A stretch of DNA of 64,000 nt from UBA1660 sp964462035 (GTDB taxonomy: Bacteria > Myxococcota_A > Polyangia > Polyangiales > Houyiibacteriaceae): assembly GCA_964462035.1 (NCBI GenBank), contig CAYXAP010000026.1, positions 49,818 to 113,817 of the forward strand, read 5' to 3'. Numbering within the stretch: the stretch's first letter is position 1; each line of letters starts with the position of its first letter. Below, one piece after another: positions 27,063 to 35,985 of the stretch. The notes below the pieces were generated by a model. That model did not search any database, was not told the DNA's origin, and saw only the letters and a list, made by a program, of their open reading frames with translations. The translations under genes and the position numbers were made by a program.

Positions 27063-29505
27063 TTACTTCTCGAGCTTGGACTTGAGGAGGTCGCCGAAGG
27101 TGCCGAAGCCCTTCGAGGCGGCTTCCTTGCGGTACTGCTGAACGGCCTTGCGCTCTTCGTCGCGCAGCTTGCCCTTCACCGAGAGGCGAAGCCGTCCATC
27201 GCGGTCCGTGCCGATGACCTTCATCTCGTGCTCGGAGCCCTGCGAGAACTTCTTCTTGGTCTCGCCCTCTTCCGGGAGCTCACGCATGGGAACGTAGCCG
27301 CGGCCACGCTTGCCGATCAGGCCCTTGACCTGGACGAGCAGCCCGTGGCGCTCGATGCGATCCACGATGACGGTGACGAGCGCGCCCTTCTTGGTCGACC
27401 GGGGCGCGACCGTCAGATCCAGCTCGCCCTTCTCGATCGCCTCGAGGTCCGCGGCCGTGAGCAGCGAGAGGCTGAGCCGCCGCTGCTTCGCGTCCTTGCG
27501 GTCGATGACCACGTCGAGCTCTTCGCCCTCGCTGAGGACGTCCTTGGCGTGGGCCGGCTTGCCGTCGAGCTCACTGATGTGGAGCAGCCCCTCGATGCCG
27601 GGAGCCAGCTCGAGGAACGCGCCGAAGTCGGTGAGGCTCACGACCTTGCCCTTGCGGGGCTTGCCGAGCTGCAGCAGCTCCGCGTGCTCGTCCCAGGGGT
27701 CCGGCAGGCAGCTGCGGATCGACAGGGAGACCTTCCCGTAGCGATCCTTGCGGGACATCTTCTGGACCTTGAGGACCTCGACCTGGACCTCGTCGCCGAC
27801 CTTCACGTGGTCGGAGGGCTTGCCGCCGCGGGTCCACGCGATCTCGCTCATGTGAACGAGACCGTCGATGCCGCCGATGTCCACCAGCGCGCCGTAGTCA
27901 CGCACGTCGGTGACCTTGCCGGTGATCTTCTCGCCGACCTTCAGCTCGTCCAGGCGATCCTTCGCGGCCTTGCGCGCTTCCTTCTCGAGGATGCTGCGCC
28001 GGGTCACGACGATGCTCTTGCCCTTCGACTTGGGGACGCTGAACTCGAGCTTCCGCCCGACCAGGGTCTCCGGGTCGTCGATCATCCCGAGAGACATGCC
28101 ACGCGCGGGCGCGAAGCAGCGGATGCCGGCGATGAGTACGTCGAAGCCGCCCCGGTTGTAACCGAAGACCACACCGGGGACGCGACGCTTCTCGTCGTGC
28201 GCGAGCTTGATCGCCGCCTTGGCCCGGGGGCGCTCGATGTTGCGGTTCACGATCGCGATGTGACCGCTCTCGGAAACCGAGCCCACGCGACCGCGGAAGA
28301 TGGCGCCGACCTGCGGCGGCTCCGGGTGCGGCGGCTCTGGCTCGAGCGGGATCGGCTCGATGGCGGGCTCCTCCTTCTTGGGGGCGGCCTCGGGCTTCGC
28401 TTCGGCAGCGGGCGCCTCGGCGGCGGCTTCCGGCTTCGCCTCGGCAGCGGGCGCTTCGGCAGCGGGCGCTTCGGCGGCGGGCGCTTCGGCGGCGGCCTCG
28501 GGCTTCGCCTCGGCGGCGGGCGCTTCGGCGGCGGCTTCCGGCTTCGCCTCGGCGGCGGGCGCTTCGGCGGCGGGCGCTTCGGCGGCGGCTTCCGGCTTCG
28601 CCTCGGCGGGCGCTTCGGCGGCGGCCTCGGGCTTCGCCTCGGCGGCGGGCGCTTCGGCNNNNNNNNNNNNNNNNNNNNNNNNNNNNNNNNNNNNNNNNNN
28701 NNNNNNNNNNNNNNNNNNNNNNNNNNNNNNNNNNNNNNNNNNNNNNNNNNNNNNNNNNGGCGGCTTCCGGCTTCGCGTCGGCGGCGGCCTCGGGCTTCGC
28801 CTCGGCGGCGGGCGCTTCGGCAGCGGCCGTCGCTTCGCTCTTGGCCGCCTCGGTGGGCGCGCTGATGCCGACGGCGGTGCTCTCGCTCGCCTCGGGGGTC
28901 AGCGACTCCTCGACCTCTCGCGGCTCGAGCACGTCGGCGATGGCGATGGCCTTGCCGAAGAGGTCGACCATGATCGCGCCATCTTCGACGCGGGTCACGC
29001 GGCCTGCGACCACCTCACCCACGCGGAACGCGTGCTGGCGCGGGGCGGAGCCATCGAAGAAACGGGCGAAGGCCTGGTCCTTCTTGTCCGATCCTTCCTT
29101 CTTCTTCTTCTTGCGGCGGCGCTTGCGCTTCTTCTTGCCGTCCGAGCCCTCGCCGTCCGACTTGGACTCGTCGCCGCCCTTGGCGGCGTCGGCCTTCGCG
29201 GTGTCACCCGCAGGCGCATCGGCCTTCGGGGCGTCCGCCTTCGCGGCCTTCGGGGCGTCCGCCTTCGCGGCGTCCGGCGCGTCCGCCTTCGCGGCGTCGG
29301 GGGCGTCGCCGCCCTCGGGCGCGGCAGCCGGCGCGGCTTCCGCCGCCTCGGCCGCAGCGGGCGGGTCGCCAGCCTCGGGCTTGGCGTCGCTCGACGCGGA
29401 CGCCGGAGCGGCGCCGTTGGAGGGCTTCGCCTCCCCGGTCTCGGGTGTGGCCGACCCCTCCTTGGAGGGTTCCGCGATGGGCTGTTGGTTCTCGTTCTCG
29501 GACAT
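27063..29505 (-). CDS. S1-domain RNA-binding protein, interrupted by an assembly gap
   Basis: The gene begins at ATG 29505 with an Ala/Pro/Asp/Lys-rich disordered region and a poly-basic block (KKRKRRRKKKKK). A first S1-like domain follows (GEVVAGRVTRVEDGAIMVDL), then an Ala/Glu/Lys/Pro repeat tract holding the N-gap. The C-terminal half has three or four more S1-like domains, including GKVTDVRDYGALVDIGGIDG and GKVVSLTDFGAFLELAPGIE. It resembles ribosomal protein S1-like translation factors and should bind mRNA. With the 100-N placeholder the two halves are in different frames; a true gap length divisible by three restores one continuous gene. It is first in the run with ruvX, mltG and DUF72. 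Confidence 0.82.
28390..28830. repeat. In-frame tandem repeat coding for Ala/Glu/Lys/Pro
   Basis: A degenerate array of units of roughly 36-39 bases, reading EAKPEAAAEAPAA on the minus strand. It flanks the assembly gap on both sides, is very GC-rich, and its units differ by small multiples of three, so copy number is uncertain. Confidence 0.8.
28659..28758. other. Assembly gap of exactly 100 N
   Basis: One hundred unknown bases inside the Ala-rich repeat of the S1-domain gene. A round number of 100 is the usual placeholder for a gap of unknown size, so the real length may differ. The gene is in frame only if the true length is a multiple of three. Confidence 0.97.
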
Positions 29506-29630
29506 CGAAAAGGTCGCCTCTCGAGGCTCTCGCCGCTTCGCGACGAGCCAGTTTTCGTGCGCGCGCGGAGGGTCGGGCAGCCTAGGAGGTCCCCTGGGCC
29601 CGGTCAACCCAGACCCGCCCCTTCGTAGCG

Positions 29631-32600
29631 CTATCGCGCCCCGGTGCGCGCGAGGCTTTCCGCCCGGGCCCGCAGCTGGCTCGCCAACCGGGGACGGCCA
29701 GCCCCGTCCGCCATCGGTGCCGCACGCCCCAAGGTACGGATGGCGGCGCCCACGTCCCCGAGCGCCAGGTGGGCTCGCGCGAGCATGTCGAGGCCCATCG
29801 CGGCCTCCCCGGCGCGACCGAGGAGCTCGAGCCGCTCCACGCTGCGCACCAAACCCCGCACGAAGTGGGTGTCGGGGTGTGCCGCCAGCGCCAGCTCGGC
29901 CTGTACGGTCTCGGCGAGGCAAGCCACCGCATCGAGGCCCCGGCCCTTCGCCGCCCCCTTCGCCGCCGCGGCCCAGACCGCCGCTTCGTTCTCGCGGCCG
30001 GCGTCGACGCACGCGACCGCCGCTCGAACGGCCGTCTGGGCCAACGCTTCGTCCATCCCGAGATCCCGCGCGAGCGTCGCCGCGTCGACCCAGAGCTCGT
30101 AGGCGTATTCGGCGCCCTCGCAGGACGCGACCTCGGCAGCGGCGAAGAGCGCACGCCACCGCAGCCGCGCGCCTCCGTGGGCGGCCGCGCGCACCAGCGC
30201 TCGGTGCGACGCATCCGCCGCTCGCTCGTCCTCGCCCGCGCGCGCCAAGGCGATCGCGAACGCGGCGAGCGCGTAGCCGAGCTCGCCGCCGGGCTCGGGG
30301 ACCCAGAGGCTGCCGCGTCGCGACCCCGGCAACGAGGGCGGCGCGACCTCGAAACAGCCCACCGCCGCGTCGAGCGTCTCGATGGCGTTGGTGACATCGC
30401 CGGTCTCCATCAGCGACCAGCCGAGCGCGAGCCAGAGCTGACCCCGGAGCGCGTCGTCCTCCACGTCTTCGAGGACGTCGGCGGCCTGCTCCAGGATGTC
30501 GACGGCGTCGCTCCAGAACGACTCGCGAGCGCGCAGCCGCGCCCGCACCAGGCCGGCCCGGACGACCAGCGCGGGCTCGGTGGCGCGCTCGGTCCCATCG
30601 AGCGCGCTCTCCACGAGCTCTGGATCGCCCGCCTCGAGCGCGAGCTCGGCCGCGCCCACCCGCCACGCGATCCGGGGCTCGCCGCTGGCTTCCGCCGCGC
30701 GCGCCGCCTCGAGCGTCCACCACGCGGCACGCTCGATCTCTCCATCGGCGCGGCACGCCTTCGCCGCCGCGAGGCAGTGGTCGGCCGCTTCCGGCAAATC
30801 GCCGAGCCGCGCGTGCTGCGCCAGCAGCTCCGCCGGCGCGTCCGCCACGTCGGCCAGCGCCGTCACCGCCGACGCGTGCAGCCGCTGCCGTTGGCGGCTC
30901 GGGAGCGACGCCAGCACGCAGCGCCGGACCAGGTCGCCGCCCGCGATGCGCACTCCGTCCGGGATGGCCGCCGCGTCCCCACCACCCCAACGACCCGTGA
31001 GCTCGTAGCTGCCCCCGCCGCCGATCGGCCGGAGCCAGCGGGCGGTCAGCAGCCGCATCATCGGCCGCCGCATCATGTCCACCGGCACGTTGGTGATCGC
31101 CGCCAGGGTCGTCGTCGCCGCGTGCTCCCCGAGCGCCGCGCACGCCGCGAGGAGGTCGCGCGCGCTCTTCGGGAGCGACGAGACGCGCGCGGCCACCGCC
31201 GAGGCCATTCGGTCGGGCAGCGGCAACCCGTCGAGCGGCGGGATCTGGTGGAGCACCCCATCGGCGATGGCGGCGCGCTGTTCGCTCTCGACCACCGCCG
31301 CAAGCTGCGTCAGCCCGGCAGGGTTGCCTTCGCACGCACGCTCGACGATCTCGCCGACCTCCCCCTCGAACGCGCGCGCTCCGAGCGCTCGGGCGAAGAG
31401 GCGCTGGCCGACGAGCGCTTCGAGACGCTCGAGCCGCAACGTCTCGACGGAGCCGAGCGGCGGCAGCGCCACCCCCGGTCGCGCGCTCATCACCGCCAGG
31501 ACCCGCTTGGACCGGAGCGGCCGGATCAGTAGCGCCAGCAGCTGTCGCGTCTCGTCGTCCATCCAGTGGACGTCCTCGAAGACGACCACCACGGGTCCGT
31601 CCTCGCTGAGCGCTTGGATCGCGCGGTCGAAAGCGTGGGCCAGCGCCAGCCCGCGGGGACGCCCGAAGGGGCGCTCGAGCGGCTGGTCGAGGAGCCCGAG
31701 CACGCTGGCGACCTCGGCGATCGATCGCTGGCCGAGCCCGAGCACCCGGAGCCGCTCGACCTTCTCGCGCCGCGCCTCGCGGTCGTCGCTCACCTCGAGC
31801 CCGCAGAGATCGCCGAAGAGCGATCCGAGCGCGCCATAGGCGTTGGTCTTGCCGGCGCGGCCGTGAGCCGAGAGCACGGTCGCGCCCTCGCAGGTCGCGG
31901 CGTGGGCGAGCTCGGCGATGAGGCGCGACTTTCCGGTCCCCGCGGGCCCGCTGACCAGCACGCTGGTCCCGCGCCCTTCGGCGGCGGCGTTGAAGGTCCC
32001 GATCAGGATCGCGAGCTCGTCGCGGCGGCCGACCAGCGGACCGTCGCGGAGGTGCTGGATTTCGCGCTCGGCGCGTGAGCGGGCCTCGGTGATGGAAGGC
32101 CAGCCCCCGTCGCTCTCGTCGATGTGGAAACGCCACCGGAGCTCCTCGACCAGCGCCGGGTGGATGCGGAGACCATCGCTGAGGGCGGCGACCGCCTCGT
32201 CGCGGGTCTTCGCGAGCGGCTCCGCGAGGTCGCCATCATAGACCCGAGCCCCACCCCGCAGGAGCGCGAGCGGGGTCCCCTTGCGCTGATGCCGCACGTC
32301 GAGCCCGAAACGCACGGCGCGCTCGGCCGCATGCTCCGCGTCACCCTCGTGGCCGAAGACCACCTCGAAGGTCCCGCGCATCGCCGGCAGCAGGAGCCCG
32401 CCGTGGCGTTGCGCGATCGCGCGCAGCACCTCGAGCGTCCCGGCGTCGTCCGGCATCACCGCGACCAGCGCCGCGCGCTCCTCCGCGCGGAGGCGCTTGC
32501 TGGTCGAAAACGCCATGGTGGCCTCGGTGATCGCCACCGGGGTGTCGCCGTGGCCGAGCCGCTCCTCGTCGGTCTGCGTGAAGAGCGTGATCCGTGCCTT

Positions 32601-33551
32601 GTTCGCGCGGGACGCATCGGCCGGCGGCGCGATGCGTGCGATGGCCTCCCGCAGGTCGGCGTCGCCGACGTGTGCCTCCATCTCGACCAGGACTCGCGAG
32701 AGATCGTCGGCCATGAGGCCGGCGCTCGGGTAGCGCGACTCCCGGTCCCGCTCGAGGGCGCGCTCGAGGATGCCCTGCGTGAACGCCGGGAGCCCGAGCG
32801 CGGCGAAGTCGAGGACCGGCACCGAACCGGAGACGACCCGCTCGAGCGTCTGCTCCGGGGTCTTCGCCCGAAAGAGGCGCTTTCCGGCCAGGAGCTCGTA
32901 GAGCACGATCCCGAGCGAGAAGATGTCCGAGCGGTTGTCGAGCGGTTCGGCCCGCGCCTGCTCCGGGGACATGTAGGCGTACTTGCCGCGAAGGGTGTTC
33001 CCGTCCTCCGAGCTGCCGAGCCCCTGGGCCAGCGCGATGCCGAAGTCCGCGACCTTGACCTGGCCCTCGTAGCCGAGGAGCACGTTCTGCGGCGAGATGT
33101 CGCGATGGACGATGCCGAGCGGGCGGCCGTCCTCGGTCCGCTGTCGGTGGGCGTAGTCGAGTGCCCGAGCGGACTCCATCATGATCCAGAGCCGCAGCGG
33201 GAGGCTCAGGCCGACCCCGCTCGCCAGCGGGTTCGGCTGCGCGGCGAGGGCCGTGGCCAGGTCGCAGCCCTGCACCAGCTCCATCGCGATGAAGTAGGCA
33301 CCCTGCTCTTCCCCGAGCTCGAAGATCTGGACGATGCCCGGATGGTTCAGCCGGGCGGCGACCTTGGCCTCGTGGATCAGGAGCTCGGCGAAGTCCTCGC
33401 GGGCCATGAGCGACGGGAGGACCCGCTTGATCACGACCTCCTTCTCGAACCCGGCCACACCGCGGGATCGAGCACGCCAGACCTCGGCCATGCCCCCCTC
33501 GCCGATTCGCTCGAGGAGCTCGTAGGAGCCGAAGAGCACCTGTCGCCCCAT
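29631..33551 (-). CDS. Large Ser/Thr kinase with AAA-type ATPase and TPR-like repeats (PknK-like)
   Basis: A 1306-residue protein. A kinase domain comes first (about residues 8-290: GEGGMAEVW loop, HRDISPQN, VADFGIALAQG). Residues about 340-480 look like a degenerate nucleotide-cyclase fold (AALVAVMPDDAGTLEVLRAI). Next is an ATPase (LVGRRDELAIL, Walker A GPAGTGKS, VFEDVHWMDDETRQLLALL), and then helical TPR-like repeats to the end. This is the architecture of myxobacterial kinase-ATPase signalling proteins. It lies 58 bases downstream of the anti-sigma gene on the same strand, so it may be in the same transcript as the ECF sigma factor. There is no transmembrane helix. Confidence 0.9.
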   Translation of the reverse strand: MGRQVLFGSYELLERIGEGGMAEVWRARSRGVAGFEKEVVIKRVLPSLMAREDFAELLIHEAKVAARLNHPGIVQIFELGEEQGAYFIAMELVQGCDLATALAAQPNPLASGVGLSLPLRLWIMMESARALDYAHRQRTEDGRPLGIVHRDISPQNVLLGYEGQVKVADFGIALAQGLGSSEDGNTLRGKYAYMSPEQARAEPLDNRSDIFSLGIVLYELLAGKRLFRAKTPEQTLERVVSGSVPVLDFAALGLPAFTQGILERALERDRESRYPSAGLMADDLSRVLVEMEAHVGDADLREAIARIAPPADASRANKARITLFTQTDEERLGHGDTPVAITEATMAFSTSKRLRAEERAALVAVMPDDAGTLEVLRAIAQRHGGLLLPAMRGTFEVVFGHEGDAEHAAERAVRFGLDVRHQRKGTPLALLRGGARVYDGDLAEPLAKTRDEAVAALSDGLRIHPALVEELRWRFHIDESDGGWPSITEARSRAEREIQHLRDGPLVGRRDELAILIGTFNAAAEGRGTSVLVSGPAGTGKSRLIAELAHAATCEGATVLSAHGRAGKTNAYGALGSLFGDLCGLEVSDDREARREKVERLRVLGLGQRSIAEVASVLGLLDQPLERPFGRPRGLALAHAFDRAIQALSEDGPVVVVFEDVHWMDDETRQLLALLIRPLRSKRVLAVMSARPGVALPPLGSVETLRLERLEALVGQRLFARALGARAFEGEVGEIVERACEGNPAGLTQLAAVVESEQRAAIADGVLHQIPPLDGLPLPDRMASAVAARVSSLPKSARDLLAACAALGEHAATTTLAAITNVPVDMMRRPMMRLLTARWLRPIGGGGSYELTGRWGGGDAAAIPDGVRIAGGDLVRRCVLASLPSRQRQRLHASAVTALADVADAPAELLAQHARLGDLPEAADHCLAAAKACRADGEIERAAWWTLEAARAAEASGEPRIAWRVGAAELALEAGDPELVESALDGTERATEPALVVRAGLVRARLRARESFWSDAVDILEQAADVLEDVEDDALRGQLWLALGWSLMETGDVTNAIETLDAAVGCFEVAPPSLPGSRRGSLWVPEPGGELGYALAAFAIALARAGEDERAADASHRALVRAAAHGGARLRWRALFAAAEVASCEGAEYAYELWVDAATLARDLGMDEALAQTAVRAAVACVDAGRENEAAVWAAAAKGAAKGRGLDAVACLAETVQAELALAAHPDTHFVRGLVRSVERLELLGRAGEAAMGLDMLARAHLALGDVGAAIRTLGRAAPMADGAGRPRLASQLRARAESLARTGAR

Positions 33552-33609
33552 GACCGGCGGACCCTATCCAACCCGCCTCGCCCAGTCCAGCGAGGCCGTG
33601 TCGCGAGTC

Positions 33610-34767
33610 CTACCTCCGGTAGGCGTTCGCGGGGGCCGAGCCCCAACGGAAATAGAGCGTTCGGCGCTCCTGCTGACCCTCGGGCCGGAGGCGAGCGCGC
33701 CGAAGCGCGGAGGCCACACACTCGTTGACCGCCTCCCGCCCCGGCGGGCGGACCACCCGCGCGTCGCGGACCGCGCCATCGTCGAACCGCACCATCACCA
33801 CCGCGCTGTCGGTCCCGGCGCCGAGGCACGCGCGGACCCCCGCCTTGCTGCGCTCCTCCGCGGCGCGACGCTCGCCCGCGCTCACTCCCTCGGCCGTGCC
33901 TTGCGCCGCCATGGGCGGACCGCTGCCGCCAGCGCCCCCCACGGCGTCGAAGGGCGTCCCGTTTCGGCGCGTCGTCGCCGTCGTCATCGCCGCGGCCATC
34001 GGAGACGCTCGGCTTCGGCGCCGCTGGAGGGTCGGTGCGCTCCCGGTGGTCGCGGTCTCGGTCGTCGCGCCGGCCTCGAAGTCGTCGGCGAGGTCCGCGG
34101 TGGCCTCCTCCTCGATTCGCGGTTCGACCTCCTCGGCCTCGGCCATCTCCTCCATCGGCTCTTCGGGCGGCTCTTCCGCTGCCACGGCCTGCCATGCACC
34201 CGGCGCCATCTCGGCCTGGGCAGCGGTGGCGGCCGGAGCGGCCTCGTCCGCCTGGTTCAGCGTGGCCACGCTCACGGTCACGCCGAGCGCGACCACCGCC
34301 GCGGCCGCCAGCCAGGGCGCGATCGGAGCCTTTCGCCGGGGCTCCGGACGTGGCGGCGCCGAGAGCGCCACGGCCGGCGAGGGACCGGTCATGGTCACGG
34401 CCGCCGGTGCGTCCACGGCGCCCGCGAGCGCGTCGAGCGAATACTCCCCCGATCGAACGGCCCCCCGCTCGCCACCGAGGGGGCTGACCTTCGCGTCCGG
34501 GTCGTCGAACTCGGGGGGCGCCGTCGCGTCGAACGAGCCGATCGGCTCGTCCAGCCGCTGCTCGATCCGCTGCGCGATCGGCTCGAAGTCCTCGTCGGGG
34601 ACGTTGACCTCCCAATCGCGGAGCCAGCCCTCCAGTTTGGTGAGCCCGGCCACCTCGGCGCGCGCCTCGTCATCGTCGGCGATCGCCGAACGGATCTCCG
34701 GGTCGTCCGCCGGGTCACGACCGGCGTCGAGGAGCTCGTGCACCCTGCGCTCGAGGTCCGCCTTCAC
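33610..34767 (-). CDS. Anti-sigma factor-like membrane protein with AgmX/TonB-like C-terminal domain
   Basis: A 385-residue protein. The N-terminal 100 residues are helical and acidic, as in zinc-free anti-sigma domains (no HxxxCxxC). One transmembrane helix spans about 150-170, followed by an acidic, Met/Ala/Thr-rich periplasmic linker. The last 70 residues (VRACLGAGTDSAVVMVRFDD then NECVASALRRARL) resemble the C-terminal domain of AgmX/GltG-like myxobacterial proteins. It starts at GTG within a GTGA overlap with the sigma-factor stop, the classical sigma/anti-sigma arrangement. The C-terminal domain suggests the signal is sensed in the periplasm. Confidence 0.72.
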   Translation of the reverse strand: MKADLERRVHELLDAGRDPADDPEIRSAIADDDEARAEVAGLTKLEGWLRDWEVNVPDEDFEPIAQRIEQRLDEPIGSFDATAPPEFDDPDAKVSPLGGERGAVRSGEYSLDALAGAVDAPAAVTMTGPSPAVALSAPPRPEPRRKAPIAPWLAAAAVVALGVTVSVATLNQADEAAPAATAAQAEMAPGAWQAVAAEEPPEEPMEEMAEAEEVEPRIEEEATADLADDFEAGATTETATTGSAPTLQRRRSRASPMAAAMTTATTRRNGTPFDAVGGAGGSGPPMAAQGTAEGVSAGERRAAEERSKAGVRACLGAGTDSAVVMVRFDDGAVRDARVVRPPGREAVNECVASALRRARLRPEGQQERRTLYFRWGSAPANAYRR

Positions 34768-35369
34768 GAGGCCTCCCTCCCACCCTCGGCGGGATCGATC
34801 ACGTCGTGGAGGATGATGCGCATGCGTCGTCGGGCCTCGTGAATGCGCCAGGCCACGGTCCCCTCCGGGATTCCGAGCACGGTCGCCGCCTCCTTGTGGG
34901 GCATCCCCTCGAGGAGCACCAGCACCACCGCCGTCCGCAGCGAGGGGGAGAGCGCGTCCAGGGCTTCGCCGAGCCGGCCGTAGAGCTGCACGGTCTCGGC
35001 GTGGCGCTCGGGGTCGGTCACACCCTGGCTCGGGTCGGCCTCCGGCTCGGGGATGCGCGGGTCGTCCACGTCCGCCGCCGCGACCCGCTTTCGTCGGCGG
35101 ATCACGTTGAGCGAGACGTTCACGCAGATGCGATACAGCCAGGTGGACAGCTTGGAGCGGCCGTCGAAGCGACCCAGCGCCCGCCACGCCCGGACGAACG
35201 TCTCCTGAACGGCGTCTTCCGCCTCGCCCCGATCGCCGAGCATCTTGAGCGCGCAGGCGTGAACTCGGCGCTGATGCATGCGCACGAGCTTGCCGAAGGC
35301 CCGTCGGTCCCCCTCTTGCGCCGCCTCGAGAAGCGCGCGCTCGCTCACGTCTGGGGCCTCGTTCGCCAT
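34764..35369 (-). CDS. ECF-type RNA polymerase sigma factor
   Basis: A 201-residue protein of normal ECF length. Region 2: AFGKLVRMHQRRVHACALKM and DAVQETFVRAWRAL. Region 4: ALSPSLRTAVVLVLLEGMPH then IPEGTVAWRIHEARRRMR. The ATG at 35369 is chosen because the protein then begins at the family N-terminus; the frame is open to 35510 but that part is not protein-like. It is coupled to the membrane anti-sigma gene and should be released from it by an envelope signal. Confidence 0.94.
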   Translation of the reverse strand: MANEAPDVSERALLEAAQEGDRRAFGKLVRMHQRRVHACALKMLGDRGEAEDAVQETFVRAWRALGRFDGRSKLSTWLYRICVNVSLNVIRRRKRVAAADVDDPRIPEPEADPSQGVTDPERHAETVQLYGRLGEALDALSPSLRTAVVLVLLEGMPHKEAATVLGIPEGTVAWRIHEARRRMRIILHDVIDPAEGGREAS

Positions 35370-35538
35370 CGACCGATAGGGCCCGACCCGGAGGGCGACC
35401 CCACAGCGCCCTACCCATGGGGCGCGCATCGCAGCGTAGGAGAACACGCTGGCTGAAACAACATTCCCCTCGGAACCTTGGGAGCCCTCCCCGCGCGGGG
35501 ATGTCGGCATACCATTCGCTTGCTCTCCTGGGCCGCGG

Positions 35539-35964
35539 ATGCTCGAATGTGTCCAGATGGAGTCAGCCGAAGGATCCGATCAGCGGGGGGAACCCCGGGC
35601 GCCCATCACGCTGAAGGTCGAGTACAAGCGGCTGAACTCCTTCTTCGCCGACTACACGCGGAACATCAGCAAGGGCGGCACCTTCATCCGCACCGAGCGA
35701 CCCCTGCCGATCGGCACCGAATTCCACTTCGAGCTGCAGGTCCCCAAGCTGGAGAAGAACCTCCGGCTGCGGGGCAAGGTCCAGTGGATCCTCACCCCCG
35801 AAGAGATCGAAGAGGGCGACGATCAGGAGCCGGGAATGGGGATCGGCTTCGTCTACTCCAACGCCGCCGAGCGCGAGAAGGTGGAGAGCGCCGTCGAGGC
35901 CCTCATGGAGGAAAGCCTCGGCCCGGTCATCTACCGGAAACTGCTCGACAAGCATCGAGCCTGA
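35539..35964 (+). CDS. PilZ-domain protein, myxobacterial type (TIGR02266-like)
   Basis: A 141-residue single-domain protein. The c-di-GMP-binding RxxxR motif (RGEPR, about residues 16-20) and the NxSxxG motif (NISKGGTFI, about 43-51) are both present, so binding of c-di-GMP is expected. The pattern GTEFHFELQVPKLEKNLRLR is typical of the stand-alone myxobacterial PilZ proteins. An in-frame ATG at 35557 is an alternative start. It sits 21 bases before the kinase gene and is probably in one transcript with it. Confidence 0.9.
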   Translation: MLECVQMESAEGSDQRGEPRAPITLKVEYKRLNSFFADYTRNISKGGTFIRTERPLPIGTEFHFELQVPKLEKNLRLRGKVQWILTPEEIEEGDDQEPGMGIGFVYSNAAEREKVESAVEALMEESLGPVIYRKLLDKHRA

Positions 35965-35985
35965 ACGCGAGGTAACATCGCGGGC

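Noticed and set aside
27898..32136. A minus-strand open frame of 1412 codons running through the assembly gap
   Set aside because: It joins the real N-terminus of the S1-domain protein to a shifted frame antisense-like to the kinase-ATPase coding frame and only stays open because N codons have no stops.
33609..33623. CCTACC-TCC-GGTAGG hairpin at the anti-sigma stop codon
   Set aside because: Only six pairs and a 3-base loop with no T-run; expected by chance in GC-rich DNA and too weak to call a terminator.
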